Shown piece by piece: positions 1 to 8,351 of a stretch of 64,000 nucleotides of DNA. The translations under genes and the position numbers were made by a program. The stretch lies in contig JBGAJM010000003.1 of the NCBI GenBank assembly GCA_044224925.1, positions 271,967-335,966 on the forward strand, given 5' to 3'. Numbering within the stretch: the stretch's first letter is position 1; the number at the start of each line of letters is the position of its first letter. The notes beneath the pieces were generated by a model, which was not told the origin of the DNA, made no database searches, and worked only from the letters and a program-made list of their open reading frames with translations. The DNA is from Kapaibacterium sp044224925 (GTDB taxonomy: Bacteria > Bacteroidota > Ignavibacteria > Kapaibacteriales > Kapaibacteriaceae).

Positions 1-814
1 GATCACGGACCGCGGTATCGGAAACGGTATCTCGCTGATCATCTTCATCGGTATCATTGCCCGATTCCCAACAGCCATTTTGCAAGAGTACAAGCTCATC
101 GATGCCGGTTCACGCAACCTGGTGGTCGACCTTGTGCTGTTCATTCTCTTGATGGGCATCATTGCAGCCGTGATCCTGGTCACCCAGGGGGCACGACGCA
201 TTCCGGTGCAGTATGCGAAGCGCGTTGTGGGCCGCAAGGTCTACGGCGGTACCACGCAGTACATTCCGCTTCGCGTCAACACGGCCGGTGTGATGCCGAT
301 CATCTTCGCACAGTCGATCCTCTTCGTCCCTGCCACCATTGCCTCCTTCTTCCCGGAAAGTATGTTCTGGCAGAATGTGGCGCGGTTGTTCAGCGATCGC
401 GAAGTGTTCTATGCAGTGGTGTACGGCGTGATGATCCTCTTCTTCACGTACTTCTACACCGCCATCGCCTTCAATCCGAAGGAAGTGGCCGACAACATGA
501 AAAAGAACGGTGGCTTCATTCCGGGCGTACGTCCGGGGTCGCCAACATCGGAATACATCGAGAACATCCTGACGCGTATCACGCTGCCGGGCGCCATTTT
601 CCTTGCACTCATCGCGATCCTTCCAACGTTCGCCATGCAGGTGTTGAATGTGCCCCCAACGTTCGCGTCGTTCTTCGGTGGAACAAGCTTGCTCATCATT
701 GTGGGTGTCGCTCTTGACACGCTGCAACAGATCGAATCGCACCTCTTGATGCGCCATTACGATGGCTTCATGAAGAGCGGCAAGATCCGCGGCCGTGCCA
801 ATGCGATGTCATGA
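1..814 (+). CDS. secY: Preprotein translocase subunit SecY (C-terminal part, 5' truncated by window)
   Basis: Core pore subunit of the SecYEG inner-membrane translocon. The window opens inside the gene; reading from base 2 gives ITDRGIGNGISLIIFIGI, a signature stretch of SecY, so the frame continues upstream of the window. About 270 residues remain, with several hydrophobic helices and the conserved cytoplasmic loop near VQYAKRVVGRK and GGTTQYIPLRVN. The stop (812-814) overlaps the map start in an ATGA, as is usual at the end of the spc operon in this phylum. Identification is firm; only the N-terminal half is unseen. Confidence 0.97.
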   Translation, partial: ITDRGIGNGISLIIFIGIIARFPTAILQEYKLIDAGSRNLVVDLVLFILLMGIIAAVILVTQGARRIPVQYAKRVVGRKVYGGTTQYIPLRVNTAGVMPIIFAQSILFVPATIASFFPESMFWQNVARLFSDREVFYAVVYGVMILFFTYFYTAIAFNPKEVADNMKKNGGFIPGVRPGSPTSEYIENILTRITLPGAIFLALIAILPTFAMQVLNVPPTFASFFGGTSLLIIVGVALDTLQQIESHLLMRHYDGFMKSGKIRGRANAMS

Positions 815-1581
815 TCGTGACGGACGACGTACGTAAACTCGAAGCTGCGTGTCGAATTGTCGCCGACACGTTCTCACACCTCCGGCAGTTCATCAAGCCG
901 GGTGTGACAACGATCGAGCTGGACGCGATCGCAGAGGACTTCATTCGGAGCCACGGTGCCGAACCGGCATTCAAAGGCTACGATGTCGACGGAAAGATCT
1001 TCCCGTACACGCTGTGCATCAGCATCGACGAAGAGGTGGTGCACGGAATGCCGGGAACACGGAAGCTCAAGGAAGGCCAGATCATCTCGGTCGACTGTGG
1101 AGCTCAGAAAGACGGATGGTTCGGAGACAGTGCCTACACCTATCCGGTGGGAGAGATCTCAACGGATAAGCAACGGCTTCTCACGGTAACGCAAGAAGCA
1201 TTGGCACTCGGTATCGAACAGGCAGTGGATGGCAACAAGGTCTATGAGATCGGAAGGGCCATTCAAGCGCACGTTGAAAAGAATGGATTCTCGGTGGTAC
1301 GGGAACTTGTGGGACACGGCATCGGCCAACATCTTCACGAGGAACCCCCGGTGCCAAACTTCGTTCCGGGTCTCTTGCATCGGTCTCAGTATCCGAATGT
1401 CAAGCTTACAACAGGCATGGCACTTGCGATCGAACCGATGGTGAACATGGGCTCGTTCCATGTTCACACGGCAAGCGACGAGTGGACGGTGTATGCGGCA
1501 GATGGGAAGCCAAGCGCTCACTTCGAGCATACGGTTCTCGTCGACGGGAAGACACCACGGATCCTGACATTGATGAACTAA
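811..1581 (+). CDS. map: Methionine aminopeptidase, type I
   Basis: Removes the N-terminal methionine from nascent proteins; a cytosolic two-metal enzyme. The 256 residues match type I MetAP length. All metal ligands can be placed: D95 and D106 (SVDCGAQKDGWFGDSAY), H169 (GHGIGQHLHEEPP), E208 (AIEPM) and E239 (FEHTVLV); H78 of the VHGMPG motif is the substrate-contact histidine. The ATG at 811 overlaps the secY stop by four bases, giving translational coupling, and infA follows 13 bp downstream. The secY-map-infA order is typical of Bacteroidota and Chlorobiota (adk is absent here). Confidence 0.97.
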   Translation: MIVTDDVRKLEAACRIVADTFSHLRQFIKPGVTTIELDAIAEDFIRSHGAEPAFKGYDVDGKIFPYTLCISIDEEVVHGMPGTRKLKEGQIISVDCGAQKDGWFGDSAYTYPVGEISTDKQRLLTVTQEALALGIEQAVDGNKVYEIGRAIQAHVEKNGFSVVRELVGHGIGQHLHEEPPVPNFVPGLLHRSQYPNVKLTTGMALAIEPMVNMGSFHVHTASDEWTVYAADGKPSAHFEHTVLVDGKTPRILTLMN

Positions 1582-1594
1582 CCGAGGTGAGCGA

Positions 1595-1813
1595 ATGGCG
1601 AGAACCGACCTCATCCGCGTGGATGGCGTCATCGAGGACACGTTGCCGAATACCCAGTTCATCGTACGACTGGAGAATGGCCACAAGATCCTTGCACACG
1701 TTTCGGGCAAAATGCGAATGAACTTCATCCGCATCTTCCTTGGAGACAAGGTGACGGTCGAAATGTCGCCGTACGATCTGTCAAAGGGTCGTATCGTGTA
1801 TCGGTACAAGTAA
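1595..1813 (+). CDS. infA: Translation initiation factor IF-1
   Basis: Small S1/OB-fold protein that binds the 30S A site during initiation. The 72 residues are the canonical length, with the diagnostic core NGHKILAHVSGKMRMNFIRI and the closing SPYDLSKGRIVYRYK. A purine-rich GGTGAGCG precedes the ATG. It lies between map and rpmJ in the ribosomal supercluster. Confidence 0.98.
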   Translation: MARTDLIRVDGVIEDTLPNTQFIVRLENGHKILAHVSGKMRMNFIRIFLGDKVTVEMSPYDLSKGRIVYRYK

Positions 1814-1849
1814 CGAAGCAACAAGAACAACAGGTTAACGGAGCACACC

Positions 1850-1966
1850 ATGAAGGTGCAAGCATCGGTCAAGAAACGGAACCCAGACGACAAGATCGTA
1901 CGTCGTAAGGGGAAGGTTTACATCATCAACAAGAAGAATCCCCGTTTCAAGCAACGTCAGGGATAA
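1850..1966 (+). CDS. rpmJ: 50S ribosomal protein L36 (zinc-free type)
   Basis: A 38-residue protein starting at the ATG at 1850 and ending in the universal FKQRQG tail; too short for many ORF callers. Positions that carry the zinc ligands of classical L36 (two Cys near 11 and 14, Cys near 27, His near 32) are here N11, D14, K28 and F33, so it cannot bind zinc. The sequence NPDDKIVRRKGKVYIINKKN is close to the L36 of Bacteroidota, which also lack most ligands. It sits in the normal slot between infA and rpsM. Confidence 0.95.
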   Translation: MKVQASVKKRNPDDKIVRRKGKVYIINKKNPRFKQRQG

Positions 1967-1981
1967 TCAGGGAGACTCACT

Positions 1982-2359
1982 GTGGCTCGTATCGCAGGAA
2001 TCGATCTGCCGAAGAACAAGCGCGGTATCATTGCGCTCCAGTACATTTTCGGCATCGGTGAAAATCTGTCGGCTAAGGTACTTGACAAGGCAGGCCTTGA
2101 TCACTCCAAGCGCGTCAATGCGTGGACGGATGAAGAGGTCGCCCGTATTCGTCAGGTGATCGCCGAGATCAAGACGGAAGGTCAGTTGCGCTCGGAAGTG
2201 CAATTGAACATTAAGCGCCTTATGGACATCGGTTGCTATCGTGGGCTGCGTCATCGCCGCGGACTTCCCGTTCGTGGACAGCGCACTCGCACCAATTCGC
2301 GTACTCGTAAGGGTAAGCGGAAGACAGTGGCCGGTAAGAAGAAGGCCGTGAAGAAGTAA
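1982..2359 (+). CDS. rpsM: 30S ribosomal protein S13
   Basis: Head protein of the 30S subunit, contacting the P-site tRNA and forming bridges to the 50S. The 125 residues begin at a GTG (ARIAGIDLP follows) and contain the signature GCYRGLRHRRGLPVRGQRT; the tail is lysine-rich. The GTG lies 15 bp after rpmJ and follows GGGAGACTCACT, a plausible ribosome-binding site. rpsK follows 27 bp downstream. Confidence 0.98.
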   Translation: MARIAGIDLPKNKRGIIALQYIFGIGENLSAKVLDKAGLDHSKRVNAWTDEEVARIRQVIAEIKTEGQLRSEVQLNIKRLMDIGCYRGLRHRRGLPVRGQRTRTNSRTRKGKRKTVAGKKKAVKK

Positions 2360-2386
2360 CGCCAATAAACTCGAGAGTCAAGAACA

Positions 2387-2773
2387 ATGGCAGCAGCGAA
2401 AAAACGCGTCAAGCGGAAGATCGTAGCGGATGTCCACGGAAAAGTGTTCGTTCGTGCAAGCTTCAACAACGTGATCGTCACGATCACAGACACGTACGGG
2501 AACACCCTTGCATGGTCATCGGCCGGCAAGAACGGATTCCGTGGTTCCAAGAAGAATACGCCCTATGCGTCACAGGTGTCGGCCGACAAGGCCTCCCGCG
2601 AAGCATTCGAAATGGGTCTGCGCAAGGTGGACGTGGTCGTGATGGGGCCTGGCTCCGGTCGCGAAGCCGCCATCCGCGCCGTCACCCAGGCTGGCTTGGA
2701 AGTGCTGTCCATTACGGACAACACGAAGTTGCCACACAATGGCTGCCGTCCACCGAAGCGCCGTCGCGTCTAA
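2387..2773 (+). CDS. rpsK: 30S ribosomal protein S11
   Basis: Platform protein of the 30S subunit near the E site. The 128 residues show the family hallmarks: VRASFNNVIVTITDTYGNT near the N-terminus, WSSAGKNGFRGSKKNTPYAS, and the C-terminal ITDNTKLPHNGCRPPKRRRV. In most bacteria with this gene order rpsD (S4) follows, but here only 43 bp separate rpsK from rpoA. Confidence 0.98.
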   Translation: MAAAKKRVKRKIVADVHGKVFVRASFNNVIVTITDTYGNTLAWSSAGKNGFRGSKKNTPYASQVSADKASREAFEMGLRKVDVVVMGPGSGREAAIRAVTQAGLEVLSITDNTKLPHNGCRPPKRRRV

Positions 2774-2816
2774 GGTATTCGTCCGAACGATCTAACAGAC
2801 TACAAAAGAGAGACAT

Positions 2817-3827
2817 ATGAACATCACCATGCAGATGCCGGAGAAGATCCAGATCGATGAGGTCTCTGGTCCGTACCATGCCCGTTTCGTGCTTGCACCG
2901 CTCGAAGAAGGCTACGGCGTGACCATCGGTAATGCGTTTCGACGCGTTCTCCTGTCGTCGATCCAGGGTGCCGCCATCGTCGGGCTCAAGATCAGCGATG
3001 TCCAGCATGAGTTCCAAACCATCCCCGGCGTTGTCGAGGACGTGTGCGAGATCATCTTGAACCTCAAAGAGGTTCGCCTTCGCTTGGTCGACAAGAAAGC
3101 ACTCAATCGCATCACCCTCAGCAAGAAGGGTTCTGGCGTGTGGACGGCGAAGGACATCGAAGATGCCAACCCTGGTATCGAAGTGCTCGACCCCGATCAC
3201 AAGATCGCTACCCTTGGTGAAGACTGCGACTTCGACGTTGAACTTCGTATCGGTAAGGGCAAGGGCTACGTTTCATCGGAAGATCAGAACACAACGGACT
3301 TCCCAGTGGGCATGATCCCGATCGATTCGATTTTCACCCCGATCAAGAACGTTGTCTATACCGTTGAGCCATTCCGCGTTGGTCAAAAGACCGACTATGA
3401 GCGCCTCATCCTTGATGTGAAGACCGATGGCTCGATCACCGCGAACGAAGCCATGCAACATGCCGGCGAGATCCTGAGCGCACACGTTGCCCTCTTCCTT
3501 GGTGTGAAGAAGGCAGTGGAAGGCAGCAAGGAACAAGGCGGCGGAGAAGATGAAGCCAAAGAAGTAGAGCGTTCACGCGTACGTCGTATCCTCCTGCAAC
3601 CAGTGGACGAACTCGAACTCTCCGTTCGCGCTCACAACTGCTTGAAGGCCGCAAGCATCAAGACGCTTGCCGACCTCGTGAGCCTGCAAGAATCAGACTT
3701 GTTGAAGTTCCGCAACTTCGGCCGCAAGTCGCTTGCTGAACTGTCGGACGTTGTCTATCAGAACAACCTGCAGTTCGGTATGGACGTAGAGCCGTACCTG
3801 CGCGACGAGCCGAAAGAATCGGCGTAA
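2817..3827 (+). CDS. rpoA: DNA-directed RNA polymerase subunit alpha
   Basis: Dimerises to nucleate RNA polymerase assembly. The 336 residues divide into the N-terminal assembly domain (about 1-235, with ARFVLAPLEEGYGVTIGNAF and RRVLLSS), an acidic linker (GGGEDEAKEVE) and the C-terminal DNA/activator-binding domain (about 260-325, with LSVRAHNCLKAASI and FRNFGRKSLAEL). AAAAGAGAGA precedes the ATG. It is followed by rplQ as usual, but rpsD is not upstream. Confidence 0.98.
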   Translation: MNITMQMPEKIQIDEVSGPYHARFVLAPLEEGYGVTIGNAFRRVLLSSIQGAAIVGLKISDVQHEFQTIPGVVEDVCEIILNLKEVRLRLVDKKALNRITLSKKGSGVWTAKDIEDANPGIEVLDPDHKIATLGEDCDFDVELRIGKGKGYVSSEDQNTTDFPVGMIPIDSIFTPIKNVVYTVEPFRVGQKTDYERLILDVKTDGSITANEAMQHAGEILSAHVALFLGVKKAVEGSKEQGGGEDEAKEVERSRVRRILLQPVDELELSVRAHNCLKAASIKTLADLVSLQESDLLKFRNFGRKSLAELSDVVYQNNLQFGMDVEPYLRDEPKESA

Positions 3828-3864
3828 GATTTCGAGACGACATTCAATCTGAAGAGAAACGATC

Positions 3865-4530
3865 ATGAGACACAACGTAGCCGGACGGAAACTCAAGCGT
3901 ACAGCAAGTCACAAGCGTGCCATGATGTGCAACCTTGTTACGTCCCTGTTCGAACACAAGCGCCTGGTGACAACGGAAGCGAAGGCCAAGGAATTGCGCC
4001 CATTCGCCGAGCACTTGATCACACGCGCTAAGAACGCCTTCAACGGCGAGAAGGCCGGCACCATCAAGGGTGTCGACGTCCACGCTCGTCGCATGGTCGG
4101 CCGGTTCGTACAGAACAAGGCCGTCTTGCAGGAACTGTTCGACACGATCGCGCCGCTTGTTGCCGATCGTCCGGGTGGATACACCCGTATCACGAAGCTT
4201 GGTGTTCGCCGCGGCGATAACGCACCGGAAGCCGTGATCGAACTCGTCGACTGGTCTGCACCACAAGACGGACGTGTTTCTTCGAAGACGAAGAAGGCAG
4301 CCGCTCCTGCAGCCAAGAAGGCAGCTCCGAAGAAGGCAGCACCAGCCGCAGCACCGGTGGCACCAGCACCCGAAGCCGCACCAGTGGCCGCTCCCGAGCC
4401 GGTTGCCGCAGCAGAGGACGAGGTCGCGATGACCGGCGAGACCGTTTCGCTCGAAGAGCAAGAAACGCCAAGCGCAGAGTCGATCGATGCTGTGGACGAA
4501 GCAGCCGACGAGCCAACGCCAGAGGTCTGA
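3865..4530 (+). CDS. rplQ: 50S ribosomal protein L17 with long Ala/Pro/Lys tail
   Basis: Large-subunit protein near the exit tunnel. The L17 core is residues 1 to about 130 (MRHNVAGRKLKRTASHKRAM at the start, TRITKLGVRRGDNAPEAVIE near the end). It is followed by a low-complexity extension of about 90 residues, first AAPKKA-type Lys/Ala/Pro repeats and then an acidic Glu/Ala segment. The protein is 221 residues against about 120-130 in E. coli; Bacteroidota L17 proteins are often extended, though this is at the long end. It is the last gene of the ribosomal cluster, followed by a strong terminator. Confidence 0.96.
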   Translation: MRHNVAGRKLKRTASHKRAMMCNLVTSLFEHKRLVTTEAKAKELRPFAEHLITRAKNAFNGEKAGTIKGVDVHARRMVGRFVQNKAVLQELFDTIAPLVADRPGGYTRITKLGVRRGDNAPEAVIELVDWSAPQDGRVSSKTKKAAAPAAKKAAPKKAAPAAAPVAPAPEAAPVAAPEPVAAAEDEVAMTGETVSLEEQETPSAESIDAVDEAADEPTPEV

Positions 4531-4555
4531 TCCGACACACGAAGCATGTACATAG

Positions 4556-4590
4556 AACGCCGGGAGTTGCTCCCGGCGTTTTCCTTTTTT
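4556..4590 (+). terminator. Rho-independent terminator after rplQ
   Basis: A perfect 11-bp stem AACGCCGGGAG / CTCCCGGCGTT with a TTG loop, then TTCCTTTTTT. It closes the ribosomal protein operon and separates it from the downstream glycosyltransferase. Confidence 0.93.
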
Positions 4591-4608
4591 AGACCTCGCT
4601 CCAACGCT

Positions 4609-5499
4609 ATGAAGGTCACACAGAACAAGGTCGCCATCGAACGCACCGCGTCCGGCAGCAAACCGGCACTAAGCCTCCTTGTGTCTGTCTATAACAATAC
4701 GCGATTCTTCGATCTGGTGTGGGCGAGCATCGAAGCTCAAACGTTTCGCGATGTGGAAGTGGTCATCTGCGACGATGGCTCCACCGAGACCTCCGTCCGC
4801 CACATGCTCGATCGCATCGAACACTCGTCCCTCGCTTGTTCCCATTGCTGGCACGACGATCAGGGCTTCCGCAAGAATCGCATCCTGAATGCCGGCGTGC
4901 TCACAGCATCGGCCGACTATCTTGTGTTCATCGATGGCGACTGTATCCTGCATCCTCGCTTCCTTGCCGAACATGCCGCCTGCAAGCGCGATCATGCGGT
5001 GTTGGCGGGACGAAGACTGGAACTCTCCGAACAGATCTCGAATGAACTGACGTCGGAACTGGTGACCAACGGATACCTGCAGAAGAATCTACTGCGCATC
5101 ATGTATGCCATCCGTCATCAGCCCGGAAACAACGGATCCAAAGGCATCTACATTCCCAGCTCGACGGTGCGCGCACTGCGCGGCTCGAAGAAGGGCAGCA
5201 TTCTCGGTTGCAACTTCTCGCTGCATCGGTCCGATCTGCTGAGCGTGAACGGATTCGATACGCGATATGAAGGACCGGGCTACGGCGAAGACTCCGACCT
5301 CGAACTACGTCTGCGCGCTAACGGCGTGGAGATCGTACCGTTCTCGAATGCCGCCGTCCAGTATCATCTCTGGCATCGTGTGCAGGAACGCTCCTCACCG
5401 AATGCCGCACTCTATGCCCAGGCCGTCGCATCTGCACTGGCGCGCACGCCACACGGCATTGCCGAACAACAACGAGAAGAAGAGGCAGCACATGGCTGA
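4609..5499 (+). CDS. Family 2 glycosyltransferase
   Basis: Likely transfers a sugar from a nucleotide-sugar donor to a cell-surface glycan; the acceptor is unknown. The 296 residues show a GT-A fold: LSLLVSVYNN (about 21-30), the nucleotide-binding ICDDGSTE (53-60), the metal-binding DGD (109-111, FIDGDC), and the late acidic motif GYGEDSDLELRLR. There is no membrane segment, so it is probably cytosolic or peripheral. The ATG at 4609 is preferred because an in-frame start at 4546 would place the rplQ terminator inside the coding sequence. The 3' end overlaps engB by 8 bp. Confidence 0.85.
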   Translation: MKVTQNKVAIERTASGSKPALSLLVSVYNNTRFFDLVWASIEAQTFRDVEVVICDDGSTETSVRHMLDRIEHSSLACSHCWHDDQGFRKNRILNAGVLTASADYLVFIDGDCILHPRFLAEHAACKRDHAVLAGRRLELSEQISNELTSELVTNGYLQKNLLRIMYAIRHQPGNNGSKGIYIPSSTVRALRGSKKGSILGCNFSLHRSDLLSVNGFDTRYEGPGYGEDSDLELRLRANGVEIVPFSNAAVQYHLWHRVQERSSPNAALYAQAVASALARTPHGIAEQQREEEAAHG

Positions 5500-6106
5500 A
5501 GTACACCTACAGGCAACGTTCATCAAGGGCGCATCGAAACCGGAACACTTCCCGGATTCGAAGATGCCGGAGATCGCCATGATCGGCAGATCGAACGTTG
5601 GGAAGTCGTCGCTCATCAACGCCATCCTGCGCAACAACGCCATGGCCAAGGTGAGCAATACGCCCGGAAAGACACGCGAGATCAACTTCTTCGCTACGGA
5701 CATCGGCATCGTCCTTGTCGACCTTCCGGGCTATGGCTATGCATCGGTAAGCAAGGCGCAACGACAGCAATTCGCAGCATTGAACAAGGCCTATCTCTTC
5801 GAACGTCGTCAGTGCAAATTGGTCTGTGTATTGCTTGACGGTCGTATCGATCCGCAGGCGCACGATCTCTCGCTCATCGAAGAGCTGGAGCTGGCGCAAC
5901 GTCGGTTCTTGTGCGTGATCACCAAGACCGATAAGCTGTCGAAGACCGAGGCGGCCGAACGCCTTGAGCAGATCCGCGATCTTGTGAAGGACTGCGCCTA
6001 TGCGTTCGATGTTGTGTCCACGTCCGCCAAAGAAGGCGAAGGACGGACGCAACTCATCGGCATCATGAAAAAGGTTCGCGATCTACAGGAGACACCATCG
6101 CTATGA
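5492..6106 (+). CDS. engB: Ribosome biogenesis GTPase EngB/YsxC
   Basis: GTPase needed for late 50S assembly. The 204 residues fit the family. G1 is GRSNVGKS (32-39), G2 Thr is near 57 (NTPGKTREINFF), G3 is DLPGYGYA (77-84), and G4 is TKTDK (144-148), with a C-terminal STSAKEGEG acting as G5. The ATG at 5492 matches the N-terminus expected from relatives and overlaps the upstream glycosyltransferase; purE overlaps its stop by four bases. Confidence 0.95.
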   Translation: MAEVHLQATFIKGASKPEHFPDSKMPEIAMIGRSNVGKSSLINAILRNNAMAKVSNTPGKTREINFFATDIGIVLVDLPGYGYASVSKAQRQQFAALNKAYLFERRQCKLVCVLLDGRIDPQAHDLSLIEELELAQRRFLCVITKTDKLSKTEAAERLEQIRDLVKDCAYAFDVVSTSAKEGEGRTQLIGIMKKVRDLQETPSL

Positions 6107-6588
6107 ACACAGCACCACTTGTCGGCATCATCATGGGAAGCGATTCTGACCTTCCCACCATGCGCGATGCCGCTGCCATTTGCGAAGAGTTCAATGTGCC
6201 ATACGAGATCAAGGTGGTGAGCGCGCATCGCACCCCGGCCGACATGGCGGACTATGGCACCACGGCGCATACGCGTGGCATCAAGATCATCATTGCCGGT
6301 GCCGGCGGTTCAGCGCACTTGCCGGGAATGATCGCTGCCTTCTCGCCCTTGCCGGTGATCGGCGTGCCCATTGCAACGAAGAACCTTCGCGGACTCGACT
6401 CGCTGATGAGCATCGTGCAAATGCCGGCCGGTGTGCCCGTGGCCACCGTGGCCATTGGTGGCGGACGGAATGCCGGCATCCTTGCCGTCGAGATCCTGTC
6501 CGTGGCCGATGCCTCACTGCAAGAACGACTCATCGCCTATAAAACACGCTTAGCAGAGGACTCTCGCGAAAAGAACGCGCACTTGTAG
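6103..6588 (+). CDS. purE: N5-carboxyaminoimidazole ribonucleotide mutase (class I PurE)
   Basis: Converts N5-CAIR to CAIR in de novo purine synthesis. The 161 residues match class I PurE: GSDSD (12-16), the catalytic SAHRTP (40-45, His42), and GAGGSAHLPGM (66-76). Class I enzymes work with PurK, which is not in this window. The start overlaps engB in ATGA, so the two are co-translated; the arginine operon starts 33 bp downstream. Confidence 0.96.
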   Translation: MNTAPLVGIIMGSDSDLPTMRDAAAICEEFNVPYEIKVVSAHRTPADMADYGTTAHTRGIKIIIAGAGGSAHLPGMIAAFSPLPVIGVPIATKNLRGLDSLMSIVQMPAGVPVATVAIGGGRNAGILAVEILSVADASLQERLIAYKTRLAEDSREKNAHL

Positions 6589-6621
6589 CGTTCGTTGTTG
6601 TACCCACTATTGTTTGGAGCC

Positions 6622-7161
6622 ATGGAGATAACGGTCTGCGTTGCAGACGAACGCCACATTGTATTTGCAGAGGCGATCGTCGACGCAATCTTTCACGCCG
6701 CCCAGAAACGCGGCACGGGTATCGCTCGTCGGACCCCGGAATACGTCGCGCAAAAGATCCGTGAGGGGAAGGCCATCGTGGCCATCACGGACGATGAACG
6801 CTTTGCCGGCTTTTGTTATATCGAGACCTGGGAACACGGCAGATATGTTGCCAACTCCGGTCTGATCGTTGTCGAAGAGTTCCGACATCAACACTTGGCC
6901 CGACGTATCAAACGCGCCGCCTTTGAACTCTCTCGCTCGAAATACCCAGATGCCAAGATCTTCGGCATCACCACAAGTGCTGCCGTGATGAAGCTCAACA
7001 GCGAGCTTGGCTATCTGCCCGTCCACTTCTCCGAACTCACAACCGATGATGTGTTCTGGAACGGTTGCAAAAGCTGTCCGAACTACGACATCCTTCAACG
7101 CACGGAACGCAAGATGTGCTTGTGCACAGGCATGCTGTTCGATCCGGAGTCAAAGAAATGA
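6622..7161 (+). CDS. GNAT acetyltransferase heading the arginine operon (candidate N-acetylglutamate synthase)
   Basis: An acetyltransferase of 179 residues with a GNAT core: FAGFCYIETW, NSGLIVVEEFRHQHLARRIK for the acetyl-CoA loop, and FGITTSAAVMKLN. The C-terminal part has four cysteines, C149-x2-C152 and C166-x-C168 (CKSCPNYDIL and CLCTG), which could bind a metal. From memory, relatives sit next to argG in many Bacteroidota, where no classical ArgA or ArgJ is present, so an ArgA-like role (acetylating glutamate) is the best inference. The ATG at 6622 follows a weak GGAG; the stop overlaps argG by four bases. Confidence 0.8.
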   Translation: MEITVCVADERHIVFAEAIVDAIFHAAQKRGTGIARRTPEYVAQKIREGKAIVAITDDERFAGFCYIETWEHGRYVANSGLIVVEEFRHQHLARRIKRAAFELSRSKYPDAKIFGITTSAAVMKLNSELGYLPVHFSELTTDDVFWNGCKSCPNYDILQRTERKMCLCTGMLFDPESKK

Positions 7162-8351
7162 ACACGGTCCTCTTGGCATTTTCGGGCGGACTCGACACGA
7201 GCTACTGCGCACGCTATCTGAGCGTTGAGCGCGGACTCGTCGTCCACTCCGTCATCGTGAACACCGGCGGCTTCTCCGATGCCGAACTGCAACGCATCGA
7301 CGAACGCGCCCATGCATGCGGCGTTGCTTCGCACGTTGCGCTCGATCGCACCGAGCAATTGTACACGTCCGTGCTTCGCTATCTCATCGCCGGCAACATT
7401 CTCAAGAACGCCACCTATCCGCTGTCGGTGAGCGCCGAGCGCGTCGTCCAGGCCATTGCCATCGCCGAACATGCACGCGCTCTTGGCGTCGACGCGATCG
7501 CGCATGGCAGCACCGGTGCCGGCAACGATCAGATACGCTTCGACGTGATCTTCCGCATTCTCTGTCCGGAGATCGAAGTGCTCACGCCTATCCGCGATCA
7601 ACAACTGTCGCGCGAAGCCGAGATCGCCTACCTCACCGAACATGGTGTGGCAGGAGATTGGACGAAGTCCGCCTACTCCGTCAACCAAGGCATCTGGGGC
7701 ACCACCATTGGTGGACGTGAGACACTCACCAGCAACATGCCATTGGCGAAGGAGGCATGGGGCGAGGCGGCAAAGCTCGGCACTGCAGAACGCGAGACCA
7801 TTGCCATTACGTTCGAACAGGGAGAACCTGTTGCGCTCGATGGTGTGGTGATGTCACCCGTCGACGTGATCCGCGCCATCGAAGCACGCGCACGTCCGTA
7901 CGGCATCGGTCGCGACATGCACGTGGGCGACACGATCATTGGCATCAAGGGGCGCGTAGCCTTCGAAGCCGCAGCAGCACTCGTTCTGATCAAAGCACAC
8001 CACGTGCTCGAGAAGCATACGCTCTCGAAGTGGCAGCTCAATCTCAAAGACCAACTGTCGTTGTGGTACGGACAGCTTCTGCACGAAGGACTCTTCCTCG
8101 AATCGGCCATGCGCAGTATCGAAGCGTTCTATCGCGATACGCAACAGCATGTGTCGGGCGTTGTGAACGTCGAGCTTGCCTCGGAACGCTTCACCGTGCT
8201 TGGCATCACGTCGCCGAACGATCTCATGCGCTCCGGCTTTGCATCGTATGGCGAAATGAATCGTGCATGGTCCGGCGCCGACGTGAAGGGCTTCGCCGCC
8301 ATCGCCGCCATCCCGTCCATGCTTTCCAGATCCGTTCACGGAGAAGCGTAA
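7158..8351 (+). CDS. argG: Argininosuccinate synthase
   Basis: Joins citrulline and aspartate using ATP, the penultimate step of arginine synthesis. The 397 residues start with the PP-loop ATP motif AFSGGLDTSY (7-16) and include AHGSTGAGNDQIRFD for substrate binding. The ATG overlaps the stop of the GNAT gene (ATGA), and the stop shares one base with the argC start. Placing argG first and argH last in the same operon is a Bacteroidota pattern. Confidence 0.96.
   Translation: MNTVLLAFSGGLDTSYCARYLSVERGLVVHSVIVNTGGFSDAELQRIDERAHACGVASHVALDRTEQLYTSVLRYLIAGNILKNATYPLSVSAERVVQAIAIAEHARALGVDAIAHGSTGAGNDQIRFDVIFRILCPEIEVLTPIRDQQLSREAEIAYLTEHGVAGDWTKSAYSVNQGIWGTTIGGRETLTSNMPLAKEAWGEAAKLGTAERETIAITFEQGEPVALDGVVMSPVDVIRAIEARARPYGIGRDMHVGDTIIGIKGRVAFEAAAALVLIKAHHVLEKHTLSKWQLNLKDQLSLWYGQLLHEGLFLESAMRSIEAFYRDTQQHVSGVVNVELASERFTVLGITSPNDLMRSGFASYGEMNRAWSGADVKGFAAIAAIPSMLSRSVHGEA

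Noticed and set aside
4546..4608. Extended N-terminus for the family 2 glycosyltransferase
   Set aside because: It would translate through the rplQ terminator hairpin; the ATG at 4609 gives a normal family start.
6609..6617. TATTGTTTG as a promoter for the arginine operon
   Set aside because: It has three rather than two bases between TA and TTTG, and no TTG stands at the right distance; the operon promoter may lie inside purE.
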